NCBI RefSeq assembly: GCF_021555155.1
Contig: NZ_JAKGBU010000011.1
Coordinates: 42,781-79,161, forward strand
Source of the DNA: Rhizobium alarense
GTDB lineage: Bacteria; Pseudomonadota; Alphaproteobacteria; Rhizobiales; Rhizobiaceae
Length of the DNA stretch: 36,381 nt
Direction of reading: 5' to 3'
The position numbers and the translations under genes are program-made. Positions within the stretch are counted from its first letter, which is position 1. Each line of letters begins with the position of its first letter. The notes beneath the pieces are model-generated. The model did not search any database, was not told the DNA's origin, and saw only the letters and a list, made by a program, of their open reading frames with translations. Of the stretch, positions 18,885 to 27,012 are shown piece by piece.

Positions 18885-20099
18885 ATGGATTTCGAAAGCT
18901 TCTTCAAGACTGCGCTGGATGGCCTGCATCAGGAAGGGCGCTACCGCGTCTTCGCCGACCTGAAGCGCCACAAGGGGGAGTTTCCGAGGGCGACGCGCCA
19001 CACGGCCGACGGTATGCAGGAAGTGACGGTCTGGTGTTCCAACGACTATCTCGGCATGGGGCAGCATCCGGTCGTGACCGAAGCTATGAAACGGGCGATC
19101 GACGAATGCGGCGCGGGCGCCGGCGGCACACGCAATATCTCCGGAACCAACCACTACCATGTCCTTCTGGAGCGCGAACTCGCCGACCTGCACGGCAAAG
19201 AGGCGGCGCTGCTCTTCACGTCGGGCTACGTGTCCAACTGGGCCGCACTCGGTACGCTCTGTTCGAAGATTCCCGGCGTCATCGTCTTCTCGGACGCCGG
19301 GAATCACGCGTCGATGATCGAGGGGATCCGGCACTCCAAGTGCGAACGCGTCATTTGGAAGCACAATGACATCAGGGATCTCGAGACAAAGCTCGCCGCG
19401 GCCGATCCGCGTGCGCCGAAGATCGTCGCCTTCGAATCGGTCTATTCGATGGACGGCGACATCGCGCCGATCAAGGAGATCTGCGACATCGCCGAGCGCT
19501 ACGGCGCGATGACCTATCTCGACGAGGTGCACGCGGTCGGCATGTATGGTCCGCGCGGCGGCGGCATCGCCGAGCGCGAGGGCCTGATGCATCGCCTCAC
19601 GGTCATCGAGGGCACGCTCGGCAAGGCCTTCGGCGTCATGGGTGGCTACATTGCAGCCTCCGCGGCGCTTTGCGACTTCATCCGTTCCTTCGCCTCGGGC
19701 TTCATCTTCACGACGGCGCTGCCGCCGGCGCTCGCGGCAGGGGCGCTCGCCTCGATCCAGCACCTGAAGGTCAGCCAGCAGGAACGTTTTGCGCATCAGG
19801 AACGCGTGCGGCGCCTGCGCGCGCTGCTCGACAAGAACGGCATCCCGCACATGCCGAATCCGAGCCACATCGTGCCGGTCATCGTCGGCGATGCGGCGAA
19901 GTGCAAGTGGATATCCGACCTGCTGCTCGACCATTTCGGCGTCTACGTCCAGCCGATCAACTATCCGACCGTGCCGAAGAAGACCGAGCGCCTGCGCATC
20001 ACGCCGACGCCGCTGCATTCGGATGCGGATATCGAGCATCTCGTCGGTGCGTTGCATTCGCTCTGGTCGCGTTGCGCGCTGGCCCGCGCGGTCGCCTGA
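18885..20099 (+). CDS. hemA: 5-aminolevulinate synthase
   Basis: A 404-residue PLP enzyme of the alpha-oxoamine synthase family, condensing glycine with succinyl-CoA to 5-aminolevulinate, the first step of the Shemin (C4) tetrapyrrole pathway used by alphaproteobacteria. The N-terminal [23 protein letters not shown] and the [13 protein letters not shown] segments are typical of ALA synthases rather than KBL or BioF. The PLP lysine is Lys247 in [19 protein letters not shown] precedes the ATG. The length is normal. An FNR/FixK-type box upstream suggests oxygen control. The gene ends 20 bases before the convergent dxr stop with no obvious terminator between them. Confidence 0.97.
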   Translation: MDFESFFKTALDGLHQEGRYRVFADLKRHKGEFPRATRHTADGMQEVTVWCSNDYLGMGQHPVVTEAMKRAIDECGAGAGGTRNISGTNHYHVLLERELADLHGKEAALLFTSGYVSNWAALGTLCSKIPGVIVFSDAGNHASMIEGIRHSKCERVIWKHNDIRDLETKLAAADPRAPKIVAFESVYSMDGDIAPIKEICDIAERYGAMTYLDEVHAVGMYGPRGGGIAEREGLMHRLTVIEGTLGKAFGVMGGYIAASAALCDFIRSFASGFIFTTALPPALAAGALASIQHLKVSQQERFAHQERVRRLRALLDKNGIPHMPNPSHIVPVIVGDAAKCKWISDLLLDHFGVYVQPINYPTVPKKTERLRITPTPLHSDADIEHLVGALHSLWSRCALARAVA

Positions 20100-20119
20100 G
20101 ACGATCCGGAAAGCGAAGT

Positions 20120-21295
20120 TTACCCAATGAGCCGGGCGGCCAGCCGCCGGGCTTCGTCGTCTGCGGCGAACACATCGTCCATCGCGGAAGCGGCCGGGAC
20201 GGCGGCGAGCCGCTCCATGACCGCCTCGGTGATCTCGGCCATGTCGAGAAATCCGATGCGGCCGGCGATGAAGGCCTCGAGCGCCACTTCCTTTGCTCCG
20301 TTCAGCACCGTGCCCTGGACGCCGCCCCGCTGCATGGCGACACGCGCGAGGCGGAGCGCGGGGAAGCGCGCCTCGTCCGGTGCCTCGAAATCCAGGCGGG
20401 CGAGCTTCGTGAAGTCGAGCCGTTCGACCGGCAGGCTGCAGCGCTGCGGATAGGTGAGCGCATAGCCGATTGCCGTGCGCATGTCGGGGCTGCCGAGCTG
20501 CGCGAGCACCGAGCCGTCGGAGTAGGCGACCATCGAATGCACGACCGATTGCGGGTGCACGATCACCTCGATCTGCTCCGGCGCGACTGAAAAGAGATGC
20601 CGCGCCTCGATCATCTCCAGCGCCTTGTTGAACATCGATGCGCTGTCGATGGAGATCTTGAGGCCCATTGACCAGTTCGGATGCGCGCGCGCGGTGTCCG
20701 CTGTGACGCCCTTCATTTCAGCGAGCGGCCAGGTGCGGAACGGTCCGCCGGATGCAGTCAGGATGATGCGTTCCAGCGCATGGCGCTGATCGCCTTCGAG
20801 CACCTGGAAGATGGCATTGTGCTCGCTGTCGACCGGCAGAAGCCGGCCGCCGCCGCGACGGACGGCGTCGACGAAGAGCGGTCCCGCCGAGACGAGGCAT
20901 TCCTTGTTGGCGAGCGCGATGTCGGCGCCACGACCTGCGGCGGCCAGCGTCGGGGCAAGGCCGGCATTGCCGACAATTGCCGCCATGACCCAGCCGGCGT
21001 CCCGTTCGGCCGCCTCCACCAGCCCGGAGCGGCCGGCGGCGACCGCGATGCCGGTGCCGGCAAGCGCCTGCTTCAGCTCGGAATACTGGGTCTCGTCGGC
21101 CGTCACGGCGAGTTCCGCGCCGAAGGCGACGGCCTGGCTTGCCAGCAGCGCCACGTTGCCGTTGCCGGTCAACGCGACCATCTCGAAGGCGTCGCGGCCG
21201 CCGAGGCGCGCGACGACGTCGAGCGTGCTCCTGCCGATCGAACCGGTCGAGCCGAGGATGGTGAGGCGGCGTTTGCTCGCGGCGCCCGTAGCCAT
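20120..21295 (-). CDS. dxr: 1-deoxy-D-xylulose 5-phosphate reductoisomerase
   Basis: A 391-residue enzyme of the MEP isoprenoid pathway, converting DXP to 2-C-methyl-D-erythritol 4-phosphate with NADPH. Visible motifs are the nucleotide-binding GSTGSIGRSTLDV at the N-terminus, IALANKECLVSAG, the metal/substrate residues in VDSEHNAIFQ, the loop ASGGPFR, and HPNWSMGLKISIDSASMFNK. ATG 21295 has AGGGAAG at good spacing; the frame is open to a GTG at 21325, which lacks such a site. The length fits the family (~390-400). It converges on hemA with only 20 bases between stops. Confidence 0.96.
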   Translation of the reverse strand: MATGAASKRRLTILGSTGSIGRSTLDVVARLGGRDAFEMVALTGNGNVALLASQAVAFGAELAVTADETQYSELKQALAGTGIAVAAGRSGLVEAAERDAGWVMAAIVGNAGLAPTLAAAGRGADIALANKECLVSAGPLFVDAVRRGGGRLLPVDSEHNAIFQVLEGDQRHALERIILTASGGPFRTWPLAEMKGVTADTARAHPNWSMGLKISIDSASMFNKALEMIEARHLFSVAPEQIEVIVHPQSVVHSMVAYSDGSVLAQLGSPDMRTAIGYALTYPQRCSLPVERLDFTKLARLDFEAPDEARFPALRLARVAMQRGGVQGTVLNGAKEVALEAFIAGRIGFLDMAEITEAVMERLAAVPAASAMDDVFAADDEARRLAARLIG

Positions 21296-21514
21296 GCAGT
21301 CTTCCCTGTCGTTCTTCTGGTTCACGAGGCTCTACAGGTGAAAATGTCCGGCAACAAGGCTTCTGCCACATTTGCCTTCTAGCTTTTCGATGCGCCGCTT
21401 TCGACGGCTTGACCTTTTTCGCAGAGCGGCCATAACGTTCGGCGAAACTTCCTTTACGCCCGGTCCTGCGAGGGGCTCCGTGCGTTCGAGAGAATGAGAC
21501 AGGAGAGCGTATCC

Positions 21515-22228
21515 GTGTTCAGGTCCACCGCTGTTCTTGCGGCCATCGTCACGTTGTCCTGTTGTTCCGCAGCGGCGGCCCAGACGCAAGTGCCTGTCGG
21601 TCTCGGCGGTGCCTGGCAGGCACAGGACATCGGCGGCAACGCCGTCATCGAGAACCTGCAGACGACGCTCGACATCCGCGAGGACGGCACCTATGGCGGC
21701 AATGGCGGCTGCAACACCTATCGCGGCAACCTCAAGGTCGAGGAGAACGGGCTCATTACCTTCGCGCCTGCGGCCGCGACACGCAAGATGTGCGCGCCCG
21801 CCATCATGGACCAGGAACAGAAGTTCTTCGATGCGCTTGGCACGGTGAAGTCCTGGCGGCTCGAAAACGGCACGCTGCAGCTTGCCGACAAGGATGGCGG
21901 CCATGTCATTCGCCTGTCGGTGCTGAACCGGGGGACCGAGATCACCCTGCGCCTGCCGCAGACGGCGGCGGTCGACCGGCAGACGGTGAACTACGGCTGT
22001 GACGACGGCGCGAATTTCGCGGTCGAATACATTAACGCCGGCGCTGTGTCGCTCGCGGTGCTGACCATCGGTGACGCGTCGATCGTCACGAGCAGCGTCA
22101 TCGCCGGGTCGGGCGCAAAGTATGCCGGCGGAAAATACGAATGGTGGACAAAGGGCGACGAGGCGACGCTCTACGACCTCACCAGGGGCGAGACGGCACC
22201 CGGCGTGCTCTGCCGCAAGGCATCCTGA
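21515..22228 (+). CDS. secreted META (HslJ-like) and MliC lysozyme-inhibitor fusion
   Basis: A 237-residue exported protein. I prefer GTG 21515 (MFRSTAVLAAIVTL signal peptide) because AGGAG lies 9 bases upstream; an in-frame ATG at 21494 with a weaker site would add seven residues. After the signal, residues ~28-120 form a META/HslJ-like domain (GAWQAQDIGG, then GGNGGCNTYRG, and RKMCAPAIMDQEQKFFDAL). Residues ~155-230 look like MliC/PliC, membrane-bound inhibitors of C-type lysozyme (VNYGCDDGANFAVEY, SGAKYAGGKYEWWTKGDEATL, with paired cysteines). Inferred role: periplasmic protection against lysozyme or another envelope stress. It is followed on the same strand by two small genes of unknown role. 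Confidence 0.82.
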   Translation: MFRSTAVLAAIVTLSCCSAAAAQTQVPVGLGGAWQAQDIGGNAVIENLQTTLDIREDGTYGGNGGCNTYRGNLKVEENGLITFAPAAATRKMCAPAIMDQEQKFFDALGTVKSWRLENGTLQLADKDGGHVIRLSVLNRGTEITLRLPQTAAVDRQTVNYGCDDGANFAVEYINAGAVSLAVLTIGDASIVTSSVIAGSGAKYAGGKYEWWTKGDEATLYDLTRGETAPGVLCRKAS

Positions 22229-22266
22229 TCGCCGGCTGTCCATAACATTCCAAACGGAGGCGGGAC

Positions 22267-22647
22267 ATGGTTACGTTTCGTGTCGGCCAGAAGGTCGTCT
22301 GTGTCGACGACCGGTTCAGGAACGTGTCGATCGACCAGGGCATCCGCAAGGGCCAGATCTATACGGTCCGCTGGGCGGGCCATTACCGCCACTATGTCGA
22401 CGGTGACTTCTACGGCATCAAGCTGATGGAGCTCTATCGCGGCAATGACGACGGGCCGGAAGGTTACGGTGCCGTCGACATGCCGTTCCGTGCCTCGCGG
22501 TTCCGCCCGCTCGTGCGCGATCGGGTCCGCGAGATGCTTGGCATGCGCGCGCCGGCGCCGCGCGTCGAGAAACGGGGCTCTGTGGTGCCGTCTGTCCGCA
22601 AGCCCGCGGACGAGAAGGTACCCCAGAAGGAAAACGAGCCCGTCTGA
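22267..22647 (+). CDS. conserved hypothetical protein, 126 aa
   Basis: I do not recognise a named family. The protein has no signal peptide or membrane segment and looks cytoplasmic. The first ~60 residues (VGQKVVCVDDRF, then KGQIYTVRWAG) resemble a small beta-barrel with repeated short strands, as seen in SH3-like folds. They are followed by PFRASRFRPLVRD, a pattern I associate with small rhizobial and phage hypothetical proteins, and a charged tail rich in Lys, Glu and Pro. GGAGG lies upstream of the ATG at normal spacing. Codon use matches its neighbours. It sits 38 bases after the META-MliC gene and may be co-transcribed. Confidence 0.75.
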   Translation: MVTFRVGQKVVCVDDRFRNVSIDQGIRKGQIYTVRWAGHYRHYVDGDFYGIKLMELYRGNDDGPEGYGAVDMPFRASRFRPLVRDRVREMLGMRAPAPRVEKRGSVVPSVRKPADEKVPQKENEPV

Positions 22648-22814
22648 ATTCCGCACGCGGTGCGGATGGTGCCGTCCCGGGAACGGGACCGCCGGCGGTT
22701 GCGAGGCGCCACGCCTCATCCTGTTCCATGCGAAACAGCGCGTGGCTTTCTCCCGTGGGATAGTCGGATCACTGGATGGAACGAACCATCCGCCGACCCC
22801 AGAGGAGAACCGCA

Positions 22815-23042
22815 ATGCGCAAGATCATGCTGTCCGCCGTCGTCGCCACCGTCGCCGCCGTTTCCTTCGCCGCACCGTCGCAGGCCGGCGGCGTCTATTT
22901 CGGCTTCGGCCACGGCCATCACCACGGCGGCTACGTCACCGTCTATGACGGCTATGGCTACGGCCACTGCTACTGGAAGAAGATCCGCCGCTACAACAAG
23001 TGGGGCGACCTCGTCATCAAGCGCGTCCGCGTCTGCCGCTGA
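22815..23042 (+). CDS. small secreted Gly/His/Tyr-rich protein
   Basis: A 75-residue protein of unknown function with a clear Sec signal peptide (MRKIMLSAVVATVAAVSFAAPSQA, cut before GGVYFGF). The mature part is ~51 residues: first a Gly/His-rich patch (GFGHGHHHGGY) and a Tyr/Gly repeat, then a basic segment closed by two cysteines (CYWKKIRRYNKWGD ... RVRVC). GAGGAG lies 8 bases before the ATG; the frame is open further upstream to 22776, but that stretch lacks a site. Likely periplasmic or secreted; the histidines could bind metal, but that is inference. A terminator follows at 23135. Confidence 0.8.
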   Translation: MRKIMLSAVVATVAAVSFAAPSQAGGVYFGFGHGHHHGGYVTVYDGYGYGHCYWKKIRRYNKWGDLVIKRVRVCR

Positions 23043-23134
23043 CCTGAAAGCCAATATGACGGAGCTTTCCTTCTGACCTTCTGCGATCCCGGTGCGCATG
23101 CCCCTTCGTGCCGGTATCGATCCTCCCCGACTGG

Positions 23135-23167
23135 CCCGGCTGACATCCCTGCAGCCGGGTCTTTTTT
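23135..23167 (+). terminator. rho-independent terminator after the small secreted protein gene
   Basis: An 8-bp stem (CCCGGCTG / CAGCCGGG) with a 9-base loop followed by TCTTTTTT. It lies between the plus-strand gene and the convergent amidohydrolase stop. Confidence 0.85.
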
Positions 23168-23172
23168 GCCGG

Positions 23173-24336
23173 TCAGGCCGCCGCCAGGCGGTGTTCGGCG
23201 AGTCGCACCCAGTAGCTGACGCCGTAGGGAATCGCCTCGTCGTTGAAATCGTAGGCCGGATGATGCAGGCCCGCCGTATCACCGTTGCCGATGAAGACGA
23301 AGCTGCCGGGCCGCGACAGCAGCATGTAGGAAAAGTCCTCGCCGCCCATCATCGGGTCCAGCGCATCGTTGACATTCGCCGCGCCGGCAATTTCCGCCGC
23401 CGTCGCAAGCGCATGGCCCGTTTCCCTGATGTGGTTGACGGTCACCGGATAGTTCCGGTGGTAGGAGACGCGGGCCTTCGCCCCGAGTGCTGTCGCCGTA
23501 CCCTCGGCGATCTGGCGCAGGCGGATTTCCGCCTCGTCGCGCATGGCGTTGCTCAGGGTCCGGACCGTTCCGGCAAGATGCGCCTCCTCGGGGATGACAT
23601 TGTGCGCGAAGCCGGCGTTGAACTTGGTGACGGAAACGACGAGCGAGGCGATCGGATCGGTGCTGCGCGAGACGATGCTCTGCAGTGCCGTCACGACTTG
23701 CGCGCCGACGACGATCGGGTCGATCGTCTTGTGCGGCATCGCGGCATGGCCGCCGCGGCCGGTGATCGTGATGGTGAATTCGTCCGTCGCGGCCATGACC
23801 GGGCCGGGCCGCGTGCCGAACTGCCCGACCGGCATTCCCGGCAGGTTGTGCATGCCGTAGACCTCTTCGATCGCGAAGCGCTCCATCATGCCGTCCCTGA
23901 CCATCTCGTTGCCGCCGCCGCCGCCTTCCTCGGCGGGCTGGAAGATCACCGCGACGTTGCCGGAAAAATTGCGGGTCTCGGCCAGATATCTGGCCGCTCC
24001 GAGCAGCATGGCCGTATGCCCGTCATGGCCGCAGGCGTGCATCTTGCCGCCCGTGCGCGAAGCCCAGGGCTTGCCACTCGTCTCGGTGATCGGAAGTGCG
24101 TCCATGTCGGCGCGAAGGCCTATCGTCCGGCCGGGCGCCCGGCCGCGGATCAGGCCGACCACGCCGGTGCGGCCGACGCCGGTCGCAACCTCGTCGACGC
24201 CGAATTCCCTGAGTTTTCCGGCGACGAAGGCTGCTGTCTGCTCCACCGCAAAGAGAATTTCCGGATTCTGGTGAAGATGCCTGCGCCAGGCGGCGATCTC
24301 GTCCTGCAGTTCCGCGGCGCGGTTCAGTATCGGCAT
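23173..24336 (-). CDS. M20-family amidohydrolase (hippurate hydrolase-like)
   Basis: A 387-residue metal-dependent hydrolase of the M20D (HipO/AMA/IAA-amino acid hydrolase) group. Metal-binding and catalytic motifs are visible: MHACGHDGHTAMLLG, QPAEEGGGGG, GMHNLPG, the dimerisation-domain GRGGHAAMPH, and GGEDFSYML near the end. Members remove acyl groups from N-acyl amino acids. I chose ATG 24336 (MPILNRAAELQDEIAAWRRH) because it matches the family start and has AGGA upstream. It is cytoplasmic by sequence. The substrate cannot be assigned: hippurate, an auxin conjugate or N-acetyl amino acids are possible. It is divergent from dacF and probably shares the intergenic region 24337-24466. Confidence 0.93.
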   Translation of the reverse strand: MPILNRAAELQDEIAAWRRHLHQNPEILFAVEQTAAFVAGKLREFGVDEVATGVGRTGVVGLIRGRAPGRTIGLRADMDALPITETSGKPWASRTGGKMHACGHDGHTAMLLGAARYLAETRNFSGNVAVIFQPAEEGGGGGNEMVRDGMMERFAIEEVYGMHNLPGMPVGQFGTRPGPVMAATDEFTITITGRGGHAAMPHKTIDPIVVGAQVVTALQSIVSRSTDPIASLVVSVTKFNAGFAHNVIPEEAHLAGTVRTLSNAMRDEAEIRLRQIAEGTATALGAKARVSYHRNYPVTVNHIRETGHALATAAEIAGAANVNDALDPMMGGEDFSYMLLSRPGSFVFIGNGDTAGLHHPAYDFNDEAIPYGVSYWVRLAEHRLAAA

Positions 24337-24393
24337 GAAAGGTCCTGTCTTGTCACTTCGACCGAAAAATCCGGCCTCCATCGTCGGATGGCT

Positions 24394-24423
24394 TTGCCAT
24401 CACCATGCCATATAGGCTAAATA
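24394..24423 (+). promoter_or_regulatory. candidate promoter for the D,D-carboxypeptidase gene
   Basis: TTGCCA-N18-TAAATA lies 44 bases upstream of the TTG start, with good matches to the sigma-70 consensus. Confidence 0.4.
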
Positions 24424-24466
24424 GGGGGACGTTTCGAGACAAATCCCGATTTTCGAGGACAGGCCC

Positions 24467-25588
24467 TTGTTGACGACTGGACGATTCTTTCGCCGGGAAA
24501 CCGCGTTCTTTGGAATTGCGGTCGCGGTCGCCGTTTCCTTCCTGGCGAACAGCGCCGTTGCGGCGGGCGGCCCCCGGATGCTGGTCGACGTCAAGACGCT
24601 GAAGGTCATCGAGCATCGCGACGCCTTCGTCAAATGGTATCCCGCGTCTCTGACGAAGCTGATGACCGCCTATACCGTCTTCCGGGCGATCAAGGCGGGC
24701 GAGGTGACGCTGGAGACGCCGGTCGTCATGTCGAAGGCGGCCGCCTCCGAGCCGCCGAGCAAGATGTATTTCAAGCCGGGCCAGGCGATGACGCTCGACA
24801 GCGCGCTGAAGATCATCCTCGTCAAATCCGCCAACGACGTGTCGGTGGCGATCGCCGAGACGATCGCCGGCTCCGAGACCGCCTTTGTCAACCGCATGAA
24901 CCAGGAAGCCGCCCGCATCGGCATGCGTTCATCGCGCTTCGTCAACCCGAACGGCCTGCCGGGCAAGGGCCAGTATACGACGGCCTGGGATCTGGCAGTG
25001 CTGGCGGTCACGCTGAAGCGCGAGTTTCCGCAATATGCGCCCTATTTCGCGCTGGAAGGCTTCACCACCGGCAAGAAGCAATATCCGAACTACAACATGC
25101 TGATTGGCCGTTTCGACGGCGCCGACGGCATGAAGACAGGTTTCATCTGCGCGTCGGGCTTCAATCAGGTGTCGTCGGCGACACGCGGCGGGCGCAGCAT
25201 CGTCTCCGTCGTGCTCGGCGAGGAGAGCCTCGGGGCGCGGGCGGACGAATCCGCGCGCATGCTGCAGAAGGGGCTGACGGTCAGCGGCCAGGGCCTGCCG
25301 ACGATCGGCCAGCTTGCGCCCTATGGCGAGACGGCCGAGGTCACGGATATCTCGACGGAAATCTGCTCGAAGCATGCGGCGAAGGTCCGCAGCGAAGGTC
25401 GGGACGAGGCTGGCCGGCAGAAGCTCACGTCGCCCTATATCCACGAGCTCGACCGCCCCCTGAAGCTGGTCTATGCCGGGCTTATGTCCGGTGGAGCGGC
25501 CAAGGCCGCCGGCACGGAACAGGCGGCGCTCGGCGACGGCGGCGAGATCGCGAACGTGCCGATTCCGAAGCCGCGGCCCACCTTCTGA
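24467..25588 (+). CDS. dacF: D-alanyl-D-alanine carboxypeptidase (S11, DacF/PBP5-like)
   Basis: A 373-residue periplasmic penicillin-binding protein that trims the terminal D-Ala of peptidoglycan pentapeptides. The catalytic triad motifs are intact: SLTK with Ser61 and Lys64, SAN at 121-123 and KTG at 223-225. A signal peptide covers residues ~1-33 (hydrophobic core 13-31, likely cut near AVAA). The start is TTG 24467, supported by GAGGA at a suitable distance and by the signal peptide beginning there; no ATG or GTG precedes it in frame. The C-terminus lacks a clear amphipathic anchor and ends in PIPKPRPTF. The CobW-family gene follows after 11 bases, suggesting one operon. Confidence 0.92.
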   Translation: MLTTGRFFRRETAFFGIAVAVAVSFLANSAVAAGGPRMLVDVKTLKVIEHRDAFVKWYPASLTKLMTAYTVFRAIKAGEVTLETPVVMSKAAASEPPSKMYFKPGQAMTLDSALKIILVKSANDVSVAIAETIAGSETAFVNRMNQEAARIGMRSSRFVNPNGLPGKGQYTTAWDLAVLAVTLKREFPQYAPYFALEGFTTGKKQYPNYNMLIGRFDGADGMKTGFICASGFNQVSSATRGGRSIVSVVLGEESLGARADESARMLQKGLTVSGQGLPTIGQLAPYGETAEVTDISTEICSKHAAKVRSEGRDEAGRQKLTSPYIHELDRPLKLVYAGLMSGGAAKAAGTEQAALGDGGEIANVPIPKPRPTF

Positions 25589-25599
25589 TCGGAGCGTCC

Positions 25600-26751
25600 A
25601 TGTCCCATGCGGAGCGTACCGTCCCGGTCTCCATCCTGACCGGATTCCTTGGCGCGGGGAAGACGACCCTGCTCAACCGGTTGCTGAAGCATCCGGCGCT
25701 TGCCGACACGGCGGTGATCATCAACGAATTCGGCGAAGTCGGCATCGACCACCTTCTGGTCGAGCAGTCCGGCGACGGCATCATCGAACTTTCCGACGGC
25801 TGCCTCTGCTGCACCATCCGCGGCGAACTGGTGGATACGCTGGCCGATCTGATGGACCGCATGCAGACGGGGCGTATCGCGGCCCTGAAGCGCGTCATCG
25901 TCGAGACCACCGGGCTCGCCGATCCGGCGCCTGTGCTTCAGGCCGTGATGGGCAATCCGGTGATCGCCCATTCGTTCCGGCTCGATGGCGTCGTGACCGT
26001 CGTCGATGCGGCGAACGGCCTCGCCACCCTGCGCAATCATCCGGAAGCCGTGAAACAGGCGGCGGTCGCGGACCGGGTGGTCGTGACGAAGACGGCACTG
26101 GCTGCGGGCGATGGCCGGGATGTGCTTCTTGCCGAACTGCGCCGCCTCAATCCGCGCGCCCCGATCATCGATGCGGACGACGGGGATGCCGTGACGCCGG
26201 CACTCTTCGCCTGCGGTCTGTACGACCCGGACACGAAGCTGCCGGACGTCAGGCGCTGGCTCAGCGACGAGCAGGTAGCGCCGCATCATGATCATGAGCA
26301 CCACCACCATGCCGACGATCATCACGGCTATCACGATCACGCGAGGCACGGCCACGACGTGACCCGGCACGATGCCAGCATCCGCTCCTTCAGCATCATC
26401 CACGATCGCCCCGTCGATCCGATGGCGCTCGACATGTTCATCGACCTGCTGCGCTCGGCCCATGGCGAGCGCCTGCTGCGCATGAAGGCGATCGTTGCCG
26501 TCTCGGACAAGCCGGACCGGCCGGTGGTGCTGCACGGCGTGCAGAGCGTCTTCCATCCGCCGCAGCGGCTTGCCGCCTGGCCCGACCCGTCGGACCGCCG
26601 CACGCGCATGGTGCTGATCACCAGGGATCTGCCGGAGGCGTTCGTGCGCGACCTGTTCGACGCCTTCACCGGCACGCCGAACGTGGACCGGCCGGACCGC
26701 GCGGCGCTGGAGAGCAACCCGCTCGCCGTCGCCGGCATCCGGCTCGGCTGA
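25600..26751 (+). CDS. CobW/COG0523-family G3E GTPase, probable metal chaperone
   Basis: A 383-residue GTPase of the CobW group. Walker A is GFLGAGKT (15-22). The metal-binding CxCC motif is CLCC (68-71), in the order expected for COG0523 metallochaperones. A histidine-rich linker of ~30 residues (about 228-258, with HHDHEHHHH and HHGYHDH) precedes the CobW C-terminal domain (IRSFSIIHDRPVDP and onward). The family delivers Zn, Co or Fe to client proteins. Although cobS lies 9 kb away, this is not clearly the cobalamin-pathway CobW; a zinc role is at least as likely. GGAG lies six bases upstream of the ATG. Confidence 0.9.
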   Translation: MSHAERTVPVSILTGFLGAGKTTLLNRLLKHPALADTAVIINEFGEVGIDHLLVEQSGDGIIELSDGCLCCTIRGELVDTLADLMDRMQTGRIAALKRVIVETTGLADPAPVLQAVMGNPVIAHSFRLDGVVTVVDAANGLATLRNHPEAVKQAAVADRVVVTKTALAAGDGRDVLLAELRRLNPRAPIIDADDGDAVTPALFACGLYDPDTKLPDVRRWLSDEQVAPHHDHEHHHHADDHHGYHDHARHGHDVTRHDASIRSFSIIHDRPVDPMALDMFIDLLRSAHGERLLRMKAIVAVSDKPDRPVVLHGVQSVFHPPQRLAAWPDPSDRRTRMVLITRDLPEAFVRDLFDAFTGTPNVDRPDRAALESNPLAVAGIRLG

Positions 26752-26763
26752 ACGGCCGTCGGC

Positions 26764-27012
26764 TCAGGAGCCCTTGCGGATCAGGAAACGATGGCCGGTT
26801 GCCGTGGCAAGGCTGGATTCCAGCGCATGGCCGTCCTCGGCGCAGAAATGCGGGATGTCGATCACCGCGAGAGCATCGCTCGTCTCCACCCAGAGCCGCT
26901 CGCCTTGCCGCATCGCCGCCAGGCGCTTGCGCGTCTTCAACACCGGCAACGGGCATTTGAGGCCGCGCAGGTCGTAGGTCTCGACGACACCGGCGGAGGG
27001 TGCGGCCGTCAT
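26764..27012 (-). CDS. TusA/SirA-family sulfur-carrier protein
   Basis: An 82-residue TusA-like protein. The single conserved cysteine that carries persulfide sulfur is Cys20 in LRGLKCPLPVLKTRK, the family signature. TusA proteins pass sulfur to tRNA thiolation, molybdenum cofactor enzymes or other acceptors. Its ATG overlaps the stop of the upstream L,D-transpeptidase gene in an ATGA junction (27009-27012), so translation is probably coupled. The functional link to a peptidoglycan enzyme is not obvious. Because the molybdenum hydroxylase genes lie in the same region, a Moco-related role is possible but unsupported. The stop lies 12 bases from the convergent cobW-family stop. Confidence 0.9.
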   Translation of the reverse strand: MTAAPSAGVVETYDLRGLKCPLPVLKTRKRLAAMRQGERLWVETSDALAVIDIPHFCAEDGHALESSLATATGHRFLIRKGS

